Shown: positions 12,785-23,353 of the stretch, piece after piece
Position numbering within the stretch: the stretch's first letter is position 1
How the letters are laid out: each line of letters opens with the position of its first letter
Assembly (NCBI GenBank): GCA_904063045.1
Contig: CAJFCJ010000002.1
Coordinates: 4,435,645-4,499,644, forward strand
Source of the DNA: Dimorphilus gyrociliatus
Lineage: Eukaryota; Annelida; Polychaeta; Dinophilidae
Length of the DNA: 64,000 nucleotides
Reading direction: 5' to 3'
Notes under the pieces: model-generated
Database searches by the model: none
What the model was told of the DNA's origin: nothing
The model's input: only the letters and a program-made list of their open reading frames with translations
Position numbers and translations under genes: made by a program

Positions 12785-14152
12785 ATGATCGCCTTCAGCT
12801 GCTATTCCAAACGTAGGGTAGATGCCAGAGGCTTCCTATATAATTAACCAGTCTATATAAGGAGAGAAAGAAGGTATTCTTAAGAAAAAAATTAATTAAC
12901 AGTATCAGACATATCAAGCTGAGGATAAAATCAGTATATTCTATTCACAAACTAAATGCTATTATTATTTAGTTTGACTTTCTTAATTTTTTACAAGCTT
13001 GTTCAATATTCTCCAAGAAGTGAGATATCTACATTAAAAGTAGTATTTGCTTATTCAATTACATAATTATATGTAAATTATTAAAAGTGCGTGTAGGCAC
13101 TAAGATCTATTGCATTTAGCTTATTATTATCTCGTTAAAACATTTTTCTGTAAAAATAACTCATACTTTTCCTCCAGCTTTTAAAAAATATAAAATCTTT
13201 TGTTTCTATTTTCTCCTATTTCCTAATTTTCTATTTATTCGTTCTTTTTAATTTTTCTTCATCCTTTTATTCTAATTCTACTAGTTTACTCTTTCCCCCT
13301 CTGCCTGTATATCTGTCTATCTATCTATCTATTACTTTCTCTATCGGTTTCTTTCTTCCCTACCTTCCTCTCAATTCCAGTTCCTATCTTCTGCTCATTT
13401 TCCTCTCTCAACTTTTTCATCCACACTTCTCTTCCTCACTCTCAATCACTTTTTTTTCAACTTTTTTATCTTTCTTTTGTTGAAATTTACATTTTTGTTT
13501 TATCTAAAAAATATTTTTTTGCTCGAGACAAAAATTCTAAGCTGCAAAAAAAAAAAAACTCTTTTTGGGTTATATATTATACGCCATCTATCGATAAACT
13601 CTTTAATTTTATCAAGACCGCCCACAGCTAACGTCCATTAGAACAGAAGAGAGCCAAGTTCCACGTGTCACGTGACTTACGCCGGGAGTCTCTGAGCACC
13701 TGTTGACGGGCGTACAATAGCGACGGCGCCAATTAGACGTCATCGGACACAATTTACTGTCGACAGGATGTCGTAGCGTGCGTAGACGCCATGTCACACG
13801 TTTCCGGGCGTCGTTTGGGCCGGAAGTTAGAGACGGCGCACGCCAAAGTCGGACGATTTTCTCTTGCTTTCGTTTTTGATTTGGCTATAAGTAGGCTCAT
13901 ATGTGGACGATTAAAGGCCTATTTTAGACTTACTTTCCATACAATTTCTTCTTAATTATTCCTTAGAGAGTTGTTGCAGACGGCGGTAGAGGGCATAGCT
14001 AATCTACCCGAACAGTGGAGACACCACGTGCCATTAATTGAACTAATCAAATGTCGAAAAACACGGAAACATTTGTTATTGGTTTATATTCTATTTATAG
14101 TTTTATTGATGATTAATAAAAATAAAATGATCGCATCGTGACTATCAGTATT
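12785..14152. other. Non-coding interval with one GC-rich island
   Basis: 12785-13560 is AT-rich, then pyrimidine-rich, with no supportable exon. 13610-13860 is GC-rich with two CACGTG boxes seven bases apart, GACGCC and CCAATTAGACG. 13983-13996 is CTCF-like and another CACGTG lies at 14025. An open frame on - at 13612-13797 looks like composition only. Confidence 0.5.
13610..13860. promoter_or_regulatory. GC-rich island with tandem CACGTG boxes
   Basis: CACGTG occurs at 13662-13667 and again at 13669-13674, within CCACGTGTCACGTGAC. Further motifs are GTCCATTAG, GGCGCCAATTAGACG and TAGACGCCATG, shared with the islands around HMX. It lies 3' of both neighbouring genes, so it is not an obvious promoter. 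A distal element is likely. Confidence 0.4.
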
Positions 14153-15592
14153 TTAGCGTTTCTTCATTTTCAATAGTTTTTTCCTCACACTTATCATTGG
14201 ACTAACAAAGGAAGATGGGTGAAAGGTAACGGGAACATAGTCTATTAAATAGGCCAGTAAAGCATGACTCCAGTATCCATAAGTTCGACTTTCATTTCCT
14301 ACAGTCTTGATAGCTGAGCCAACATATTCATATGCCTTTGGTATAAGTCTTCTTGGTCTAGCGTTTCCGATAAGTTTTGTACTAATAAATGATGGTAGAA
14401 CAGTCTGAACAGTTATACCATACGATTTAACTTCTTCGCGAATTGACCTAGAGAAAAGATCGACAAAAGCCTTTGAAGCAGTATATATAGCAATGAATGG
14501 ATGCGGATGGCAAGCTACTATAGAGGAGATGTTTACAATAACTCCACTTTTCTTCTCAATCATTTTTGGCAAGACCATATGAGTGAGCATAATTGGCGGA
14601 AATATATTGCAGAGAACGATATTTCTTATAGAGGTTCTACTCTTAATTTCATGAAAATACTGTTGATCATGAGTTGCACCCACGTTATTAACAAGAACTC
14701 CAATATCCAAATTTTCCAATTGCAGAGAGATATCTTCATAAATTTTTTCGGTTATGTCAAAGAAATCAACTGCTATTATTGACGTTTTCACTTCGTGACG
14801 TCTACCTGTTTAGATCAATAGCAATATTTTAATTATTCTGATACGAATTTTGATATTTAAAAAGATGAAATCTTTTTCAAGAAGCTATCCGTAATAAATT
14901 AACTAAATTTACAGTTGGATTCTTTAAAAATATACTTCTTTTGTTTGGAAAATTTCAATAATAATTGAGAAAATTCACATTGTTCATTACGGACAGACTC
15001 TTGTAGCAGAAGCTCAAATTGAAAAACATTACTGATATCATCTGCAACACTTGCTAATTTCGTTTCATTACGGCTGATCAGACAGATGTTCATTCCTCTT
15101 TTCGCTAACTGTGCCAATTAATAGTGATTTTAATAAGAGTTACCACAATAAATTTTTTAATAGATTTTGGTTTAAAATTAATTTTCTACTTAAAAGAAAC
15201 TTACATTCAAAGCGTATTCTTTACCTATACCGTCAGTAGCCCCAGTTACAACTGTAAAAGTAACAAAAAACGGCTTTAAAGTGCATTGACGAAGCTTTGT
15301 ATATTAAGCTTAAGTTACCGAGATATACATCATATATCTCCTGTAATTGATTAAACAAACGAAAAGGGAATATTAAGAAAAGGATAAAAAAGAAAAGCTA
15401 GAGAGATGAATGAAATATGATGAAAAAAATTATTCTCTTTTTACCTGCCCATTTTCCAGTTTCGAGAAAGTTAAATTTTTTTGGGCACATAAAACTCCTA
15501 AGATATTTCCAGATATGTCGAATGAACCATATTGTTGTAAGAAATGTCAGAACAATTCCATAACAAGCGAGTAAGTCCCAAACCGGAAACAT
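14153..15592 (-). CDS. HSD17B12: Very-long-chain 3-oxoacyl-CoA reductase-like SDR (HSD17B12/HSDL type)
   Basis: Four exons on the minus strand: 15592-15445, 15251-15205, 15108-15033 and 14805-14153. They total 924 bp, 307 aa, with all phases consistent. An N-terminal membrane segment (ACYGIVLTFLTTIWFI) precedes KWAVVTGATDGIGKEYAL, the Rossmann TGxxxGIG NADPH site. Next come LVNNVG, VNISS and the catalytic YTASK (YxxxK), then RTYGYWSHAL and a basic KMKKR tail suited to ER retrieval. HSDL1 usually has Phe in place of the catalytic Tyr; here Tyr is present, so activity is expected and HSD17B12 fits better. Known role: third step (3-ketoacyl-CoA reduction) of ER fatty-acid elongation, or steroid reduction. 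Introns are 102-239 nt. Confidence 0.9.
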
Positions 15593-16144
15593 TTTATTAT
15601 GTGAACCGCAAAAGCTATGTATGTTACATATACAATTCGGATATGTTGGCCAAAGTGAGCCAATACTGATCGATTTAAAAGAGAAATCTGTTCAAATCAA
15701 ATTCAATTAGCTCTAATTTATTTTGTAGCAGTTTATTACGTATATTTCCCCTTTGTTTTAAAAAATAGATGTGATAATAATATTAGATACTATTTATATG
15801 AAATTAGAGGGTATACAAGATGGGAAAACACTGAACAAGTCAAGATAAATTCTCCCATTAACTATTTTCGTCATTCTCTATTCAAAAGATTCAAAGATGA
15901 AGAATATCTCTGAGGAAATACTAAAATCTATTAGACTATTGGCTTATTCTATAGAAATTCTATGTTTTCCAACAAGAATGAAGCCTAATTATCTGTGTTT
16001 TTCCCGTAAGCACAAAGAAGTCTCATATCGAAAAAGGCTTAATATTTTTGCAACATAAAAGAATTATGTAAAATATTTTGGTGCGGATATAAATTAGCTT
16101 ATTAATAAGATTTTTTTCCAATTGACTTTGTGTGTTTCCCCAGC
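15593..16144. other. Intergenic, divergent between SDR and lectin genes
   Basis: About 550 bases of AT-rich sequence. It must hold both promoters, but no clear motif or exon is visible. Confidence 0.5.
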
Positions 16145-17167
16145 ATGTACCTTCCTGGTATACTTGTGTTAATTAGCTTTTCACTTATATTGAAGAATAA
16201 TACAGTTTATCCTTTAACTCTTCTTGCAAGTATACAAATAAAATTTCGACTATTCGAGTTTTATAATGACTCTTTTACATGGTAAAATGCTATTTTCTGA
16301 TAGATTAAATTAAAAACTAGATTAAAAGAGGGGCGGGATAACATTATTCTTATCTTTGATTTATGAGACAAGCAAACGAAGTATGCATTGATATGAATAA
16401 GACATTAGCCACTTTTGAATCTGAAGAGGAATTTGAAATTTTATCTAATTTTACAAGAGATTTATCAAATCTAAAAGCCTCAGATGTGTGGTCCAATTAT
16501 AACAATCTTTTGGAATTTCAACGTAAGTATCGTTTATGCATCTAACTAGGTATAAAACAGTATAAAACTAATCAATTACATTTTACAGTAAGAGAAAAAG
16601 GAACGTATGGAACGTTTCTTGATAATGCTCTTAAACCTCTTCCACAATTTTTAAATGGTAAGTTAGTTAATATTACCAATTCGAGGGGCGGCCTTACTCT
16701 GAACAAGGGTTCTATTCTGCTCTCATGGAGTGTGAAGCAAGTTCAACATCCGTTCATATGCGTCAATGATACACCTTTACATATCATAGTATCATCCAAT
16801 CGATTAAACTTAACAACTCTCAAAGGTATTACAGCTTTAAAACAATATAATAAAAAGCCTATTAAAAGTAATCAATCAATACTTTATATATTAAGTTTTA
16901 TTCTTTATTTTAGATAATTTTCGAGCTGGTTTACTTAAATTTTCAGAACATTTTGGTATAAGTAAAAACTATGGAAAAATTTATCAGAAGAAAAATACAT
17001 GCAAAGCTCAGTGCTTATTGGAATGTGTGAAAAGAACCAACTGTTTATTTGCGTTTTTTAACAAGAATCGAAAGAACAGTGTTTGTAAATTGTACTATAA
17101 AATATTTTACAACGAACAACTCTTTAAAGTTCCTCCTGGAAGGCGATACTATTTATTTACTTTCTAA
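16145..17167 (+). CDS. Secreted C-type lectin-like / PAN-like domain protein
   Basis: Four exons: 16145-16281, about 16368-16522, 16589-16825 and 16914-17167 (stop TAA), roughly 260 aa. Exon 1 encodes a signal-peptide-like MYLPGILVLISFSL and then FRLFEFYNDSFTW. Exon 2 continues with QANEVCIDMNKTLATFESEEEF, the conserved WxxAxxxC...LA...sxxE start of a C-type lectin fold. Exon 3 ends near HPFICV. Exon 4 encodes a Cys-rich unit (NTCKAQCLLECVKRTNCLF...VCKLYY) resembling a PAN/apple domain. Calcium ligands (EPN/QPD, WND) are not evident, so sugar binding is doubtful. The exon 1-2 junction is odd: the canonical donor (16282) and acceptor (16367) join in an open phase but create TGA where Trp is expected. 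The model may need a non-canonical site, or the gene may be damaged. Confidence 0.65.
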
Positions 17168-18025
17168 CTACTGATTGAAAATGATATTTTCTTCGTATTT
17201 TCCTATTTAAATTCGTAGGAATGGATATTTGTATACGGATTCTCTCTCTCTCTCTCTCTCTCTTTACTCTTTCGCTTTATAAACAATACGCAGATGTATC
17301 AGATGTTCTCATTAATATATAAATGATTAATTGTGGTACTTTTTGTCGTTACTCTGCTATCATAACAACCATATTATCTAAAAGATAAGAGAAAGAGAAT
17401 AATGATGATTATTCTTGCAGTAGTTGATGTTTACAACAAATTTATTGTTGTAAATAGCGACTTTATAATAAGTTTGTTTTGGAAATATTAATAAACAAGA
17501 AGTTGTTGTATTCCACATTTGCGAGCCTGTATATAATCAAATACAACTAGGCAACCAACAATTATCATATCTCTGACAGATAACATTCTCAATTTATATT
17601 TTATCATCCTTGAGGGCAAACTTTGCAGCATTTTAAAAAAAGCATTTGTTTCCTCTTTCTTCAGAATTAAGCCAATATTGAAAATCAAGTTATAACATTT
17701 TGTCAAGGTTTTTATTGAAATAAGCATTAAAGTTGTAAATAAATAGAACAGAAGTGCATAAAATCCAAAAGTGTGAAAAACCAAAGTGCAAATGTAGAAA
17801 GCAACTTTTTAAAAAAGTGTTATTTTTCCCCTTTTGTACTTTCTTTTATTTTTCACAGCCAATAAATCAACTTTTTGAATAGTTTTATTCAACGTTTTAT
17901 CTCTGGTAATTTCGTCTGAAATTTATCAATAAATAATATATTTTTGATTTTATTCTCTTATTTTCATATATTTATATTGTTGATTAATGTTTTACGTTGG
18001 TCAAATTATACATGACTATATTGTG
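17168..18025. other. Intergenic, AT-rich
   Basis: Contains a CT dinucleotide tract (17240-17263). A 98-codon hydrophobic open frame on - (17488-17784) has no recognisable domain and no splice context that would support it. Nothing else is seen. Confidence 0.5.
17240..17263. repeat. CT microsatellite
   Basis: About eleven uninterrupted CT units. Confidence 0.9.
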
Positions 18026-18480
18026 TCAAAGTTTTAAATATTTCTTTACCGTATATCTATTCAAAGATGAAAAATTAATTGTTTGCTTTCCGAAAGGACT
18101 ATAGTCCAATAAACATGTTCTATGTCTTTCGTAACTTGATTGAGTGGGTGAGAAATGCCTATCAGGAGTAGGTGATACAATCGGATCGCGCGGAGTTCCA
18201 AGTCCTCTCAATCTACCACTCTAAAGAAAAAAACAAAGATAAGAATGGCTAACAAGGAGGTTCATTATTCGAACCTTTCCATGGCGAATATTAAGTAAGA
18301 TCATATTAGTCGTGCAATTGGTTATATCATAAAGTCCAGCCGCAGGACTATCTTTAAACCAGTAACTATTACGTCTAGTCCTTGAAATTAATTAATGAAG
18401 AGGCATTTGAAATCTGTCTTAAGATTAGATAAATTAAAAACTTTACTAATTCACCTTGAAGAAACACGAGAAGTTTCCAT
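18026..18480 (-). CDS. Small unknown protein, 108 aa, three exons
   Basis: Exons on minus: 18480-18455 (ATG), 18380-18275 and 18220-18026 (stop). Both introns (74 and 54 nt) are GT-AG and the phases agree (2 then 0). The product starts METSRVSSRTRRNSYWFKDS, continues PAAGLYDITN, then GLGTPRDPIVSPTPDRHFSP, and ends TVKKYLKL. The spaced Pro/Gly/Tyr pattern recalls short SHIPPO-like or ciliary microtubule-associated proteins, but I cannot assign a family. There is no signal peptide or membrane segment. Splice coherence over three exons is the main evidence that it is real. Confidence 0.6.
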
Positions 18481-19112
18481 TATTTGGCTGCAACGACTAC
18501 TGTAAACCAACTCTTCTTAATACGGCTTAAACATGATTACAGTAGGCCTTTTTGTCATTTTGCCATGCAATTTATCTTGAATAATTCAAGACTTGTTTGT
18601 GTTGTTCTTTACATAATAGATATTGAATTTAATTCCGCTTAAGCCAAACGTTTCATTCATATAATAAGTAGTGAGATCATAATATGCCAAAATATGTCGT
18701 ACCTGTTAAGTTATTGTGATATTTGACAGCTATTTTGGAATAAAGAACCCATAGTATCATGATAACTGTACCTTTAGATATGTGTTGAAGGGGTTTAGGA
18801 AAAGACTGAATACTATTGTCGTAATATCACCGCAGTTTAGCCTTTTTTAACGCGAAATTAGCTCAGCGGGAGAACTTAGCAAGCTAGTTATAAAGCCTCT
18901 TAATTGGTCACAGCCGGATTTTCACCGAAACAATAACATGTTCTATACTGCTTGATAACTATATCTTTAGATAAATAAAAGAAACTCTCACTGACTATTT
19001 AAGCGTATTAGCCTTTATATACTATTTTTTAGCTATCTTCTTACGATAATCGCTCTTATCAAAATTCTAATTTTTGCTATTCCGTCTAGCAAGTGAATAA
19101 CAAAAAAGTATA
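18481..19112. other. Intergenic with tRNA-like relic
   Basis: Between the divergently transcribed small unknown gene (-) and PNPO (+). A tRNA-like A-box segment is the only feature noted. No exon is supported. Confidence 0.45.
18851..18930 (+). pseudogene. Degenerate tRNA-like sequence
   Basis: GCGAAATTAGCTCAGCGGGAG matches the 5' acceptor plus A-box pattern of a tRNA. The B box (GGTTCGA) is absent and the acceptor stem pairs only partly with TTTTCAC downstream. It may be a tRNA-derived repeat remnant or chance. Confidence 0.25.
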
Positions 19113-20253
19113 ATGTCGAGAATAATGCAACGCTCTCTTACTCAACTACGCTCTTTCAAACTGAGTTGGTTAAAACCTGGTATACATAGAGGTGCATGCA
19201 ATTTCCCACCCAGTGACTTGTCAGGTAAAGGGAAAAGGCCTCAAAACCTTGGATTATTCATTAAATTAATAGGTTATAAAGAAAACTTGCATTAACTTGT
19301 AGTTATTATTCTTTTTAGATATGAGAAAGAGCTATAGATCTGCTGATGACACTTTATCCGTAGACCAATTTGTTTCCACTGATCCTTTTCAACAGTTTAA
19401 TAGCTGGTTTAAAGAAGCGGCTAAATGTCCAAAAATTTATGAGGCAAATACAATGTGCCTCTCAACTTGTAGCCTGTAAAATACTTCGATTAATCTTGTT
19501 TGCTTTTTATCGATACTGACAGCTAAATCTCTATAATTAATGCAGAAATGGTAAACCATCTTCCCGCATACTTCTACTAAAGGGTATAGACCATAGAGGT
19601 TTTCTATTTTATACGAATTATGAAAGTAGAAAAGCTCAAGAATTGGTAAGGAAATTATAAAGATTATATCTTTAAACGTATCATTAATACTCATCCCTTG
19701 TAATAGCCTAAAACTCTTTGATAATTTTTATCAGGAGGAAAATCCCAAAGCAAGTCTATGCTTCTATTGGGACGCCTTAATGCGATCGGTAAAAACATAT
19801 AATACCCATTAATAATAATTTTCGCATAATACTAATTACTACTAAGATTATTAAATTTTATAGGTCAGAGTAGATGGTGAGGTTGAGAAACTTGACAAGA
19901 ATACATCGGAAAAGTATTTTCAAAGCAGGCCTAAAGATAGCCAAATATCAGTTTACGTAAGTGAAAAACAAAGTTTACCTGTTGAAAGTCGACAATTATT
20001 AGAGTTACGAAGAAATGAGTTGAATAAACGATTTGAAAAGATTGATACATTACCCAAGCCCGATTACTGGTAAATTGTATAATTAGGTCAATGAGAATTC
20101 TATCTGTGATGATTGATTATTCGATTAAGGGGAGGATACAGATTAGTACCTAAAGAGTTTGAATTCTGGCAAGGTCAAACGGACCGTCTGCACGATCGAT
20201 TTGTTTTTAGACTTTCCAAAGTTGGATGGAAAATTCAACGTCTTTTTCCTTAG
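19113..20253 (+). CDS. PNPO: Pyridoxamine 5'-phosphate oxidase
   Basis: Six exons: 19113-19224, 19319-19475, 19546-19645, 19735-19788, 19864-20069 and 20130-20253 (stop TAG). They total 753 bp, 250 aa, with phases consistent throughout. Family landmarks in order: [46 protein letters not shown] (FMN-site region), [67 protein letters not shown] and the C-terminal RLFP. Known reaction: FMN-dependent oxidation of pyridoxamine/pyridoxine 5'-phosphate to pyridoxal 5'-phosphate, a cytosolic step. [10 protein letters not shown] stands where most homologues have AVVSHQSSVI, and WDALMRS replaces WEPLNRQ, so the enzyme is somewhat divergent. The length is normal. Confidence 0.95.
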
Positions 20254-20851
20254 TAAAGAGAAATATCTTTTCTATTTCAATAAATATTTCATCTTAGATT
20301 ATTGAAAAACTTTGCCTTTAAAGATCTTATTCATACTGATTGGGCTGACATCTGCAGTTTTAGTAAAAAATGGGAAATTTTCAACCTGAAAAAGTGGAGA
20401 TTTTTTTTATTTATAAACTTTCAATGAAATATAAAATTAGACTAATAATAACAATTTTAAATAGTTCAGTTGTAACCTCACCGTGTTAGAGCATATATTT
20501 TACAATTAAAAGGTCATGGTGATGTAAAAAAAACTACTACTACAGCTTATTAAATTTTATTTCAATGTATTTATTCGTCTAGTATTAAAATGGGGCGTTG
20601 AAAAAGTGTTAGTTCCTCTTTTTCAAAATCCAGGTTAGCTTAAAGAATAGCTACTTATATATAAAAAAAATTTCTTTATATCTTTGAACTACGCCACCTA
20701 TGTGTACAATTCGAAATATGTTAAGTTTCCTACTACTTTGCGCTGCGAAGGAGAAAGGACGTTTTTGAAAGCTTTTTCCATTAAAGTTCACATAGAAAGT
20801 TGTAAAGAACCTTTAAGCATTTTTGAAGGAATCTTGAATGTCGTAAGGAAA
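20254..20851. other. Intergenic between PNPO and esterase
   Basis: AT-rich. The esterase reading frame stays open for about 56 codons upstream of 20852 but has no ATG, so I treat that as 5' UTR. Other short frames here have no support. Confidence 0.45.
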
Positions 20852-23146
20852 ATGCTTTTCGGTAAGTTACGAAAGAAAATATAAAGTGTTTGTCTTGATA
20901 TTTACTTTATTAAACTCTATACAATTCCTTTTAGATATAGTAATATTGATAACTTCGTCCATTTTGGTAGAAGTAGGAACCCAGGTGGTAACACTTAAAA
21001 ATGGACTAACAATTCACGGCAAATCAATAGAGTTTAATGATAAGCGAGTAGAAAGTAGTAAGTTTTGTCTTTTTAAATATCTACAATTACAAGAATGTAA
21101 TAATTTTTCCTTAAGGGATTTACAATAAAATCGAAGAGTATTTGGGAATACCTTATTCAGAAGCGCCAGTCGGAAATAAACGCTTTCAGGTAAGTAAAGA
21201 AGTTCTGTATATTTTGATAATGTTAATTAAAAGTTGTTTTTTAGTATCTATTTCGTTAGAACTATAAATAATTCATTTTATTTAAATGTTACTTTTACCT
21301 CTAATTCTTTACTCTTTCTTTTTATTCTATAGCAAAAACTTAAAGCTTTTGATTGGAAATCGCAAAAGACTTTTAATGCTACAAAGTACTGTAATGTCTG
21401 CCCCCAGCAAGAAGGTGTTTTCAGAATGACAGCAAAAAATTTTCAAGATGAAGACTGTCTGTGCTTAAACGTTTATACAGTTAAGTCTAATGTCCTGAAT
21501 CCTGTCATGGTTTACATCCACGGGGGTTCCTACTTGTATGGAACCGGAAATCGATTAAACGGAACAGTGTTGGCTTCCCTTGGCGTTGTATTTGTGTCAA
21601 TGAATTACAGGTTAGGTGCTCTAGGATTTATGACAAGCGGAGACGATAGGTTACTGGGAAATTACGGTTTGTATGATCAGGTAATGGCCTTGGAATGGGT
21701 AAAGGAGAATATTGCATCTTTTGGTGGTAACCCAAACTCAGTAACTATATTCGGAAGCAGTGCCGGTGGGAGTAGTGTAGGATTATTGTATTTATCGCCT
21801 TACGTTAGAAAGAAAAATATTTTCCAAAAAGTTATAGCTCAAAGTGGAACAGCTAATGCTTTTTGGGCTTCTCATTTCGAGACAAAGATGCATTTGATAA
21901 ATAGAGCATCTAAAATCAGCGCCTATCTAAATTGTTCTCTTGATGACATGGCTTGCTTAAAAAAAGTTGATTGGAGAAATTTAATCTATGATCGTATCTG
22001 TGATAATTTAAAGGAGGTTAAGTGTAATGTAGCCAATCCCATTTTTAAACCAATAACGGGGAATGAAATGTTTCCAGTCGACATCCCCGAATTAATTCGA
22101 ACCGCTTATAAACTACCTGGAAACGTGCCGTATATAACCGGAACTGTTAGAACAGAGTTCGGAAAGAACAATACAGATAGTGATGATACGAAGATGTCAA
22201 CAGGGATTGATGATTTTTTAAATGATTATTTTCACTCTTTTGTACCCGACATTATTAGATACGAATATGTAAACTGGAGTGTAATAGGAGATTTTAACGA
22301 TAGGCACCTCTATGATAGATCTTCCGTTATTTCGGATTTAGGTCATTGGCAAAATATTCACAATTGACCAAAGTTACGTTATTACATTTTGTTCCTTTTT
22401 TCCATTTAAATTTCAACAGAATCACGTCAAAAGTAGTATTTTGTCAATGGACCAGGTCTTACTGCACCTACATCTGCAATGGCAAAGGAATTATCGAAGA
22501 AACGAGAAAATAGAGTTTTCCTTTATTACGTCGACAGAGTTGGAAAAAGTTTTCATAGTGTAGAACTTAATTATGTTTTCGGAACACCTTTCACTGATCA
22601 AATAGTCGACGAAAGGGATGAGCGTTTAAACTCGACAGATTATGATATTGCATTTTCAAATAGATTCCTGAAGCTTTGGACTGACTTTGCTCGCTTTCAA
22701 TTTCCAAACAAGAGCCTCTGGCCTTCTTTAGATCCCACAAAGATGAATTATCTCTATCTAGATAGTGGAACAGGAGAGTTGAAGAACAAATTGAGATACG
22801 GTGGAGAGAAGGTGGCATTTTGGGAAGGTTTGATTCCCTTCGTTGATGGAAAGGTTAAGCATCTTTATAAGACAAGGAGGTCAATGGCTCCAGAGACACC
22901 ACGAAGAGACGTTTATATCCTCGCTATATTGTGCGCTATTCTCACTTTGATACTATTAACTACTCTATTTCTCATCTGGAAAAAGTAAGATTTATCATTT
23001 TGCGTTCACACTCCAAACAAATAGCTTAAAGATATTTATCATTATCCTTCAGTAAAAACAAAGGAAAATCAAACAGAAATCGTATAATAGAGGAGAAGCA
23101 AAGAGTCACGATTTCAACGAGTGATGAAGCCGAAGACATTTTATAA
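20852..23146 (+). CDS. Membrane-anchored cholinesterase/carboxylesterase-like protein
   Basis: Exons: 20852-20861, 20935-21057, 21116-21189, 21333 to about 22325 or 22341, about 22437-22984, and 23053-23146 (stop TAA), roughly 610 aa. Signal peptide MLFDIVILITSSILVEV is split by the first intron. Then come EEYLGIPYSEAPVGNKRFQ, DEDCLCLNVYT, VMVYIHGGSYLYGTG (oxyanion hole), NYRLGALGF, the nucleophile elbow FGSSAGGSS, a TEFG segment for the acidic residue, and FHSVELNYVFGTPF carrying the catalytic His. The triad therefore looks intact, unlike neuroligins. A C-terminal membrane helix (ILAILCAILTLILLTTLFLI) leads to a short basic cytoplasmic tail ending EDIL. The large-exon junction near 22340/22437 does not resolve with the best GT donor; the frame works with the weaker donor at 22326. 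A substrate cannot be named. Confidence 0.85.
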
Positions 23147-23353
23147 GCAGTAATGGGGGAGTAGAAGCCCAGAAAATATTATGAATCTTTCGCTATATTT
23201 TATAATTAATATACCACCTTTTAATAGTTTTCTTAGCTTTTTGCCATATAGAATTTTTAAATAAAAATCATCTTAGACTTTCGACCTCGTTAAATATATA
23301 TTCAAATCATAAGTATAGGCTTTAATTTCAACAAATGAAAATTTTTAAGAGTT

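Noticed and set aside
13612-13797. Open frame on - in a GC-rich island
   Set aside because: Arg/Cys-rich with no motif; shared DNA motifs with other islands suggest regulatory DNA.
17488-17784. 98-codon hydrophobic open frame on -
   Set aside because: Could be a membrane-protein exon, but no acceptor or donor framing and no partner exons were found.
19437-19694. Open frame on - inside PNPO
   Set aside because: Antisense shadow of PNPO exon 3 and its flanking introns.
20684-20851. Upstream in-frame extension of the esterase
   Set aside because: No ATG in the extension; the ATG at 20852 gives a proper signal peptide split by the intron.
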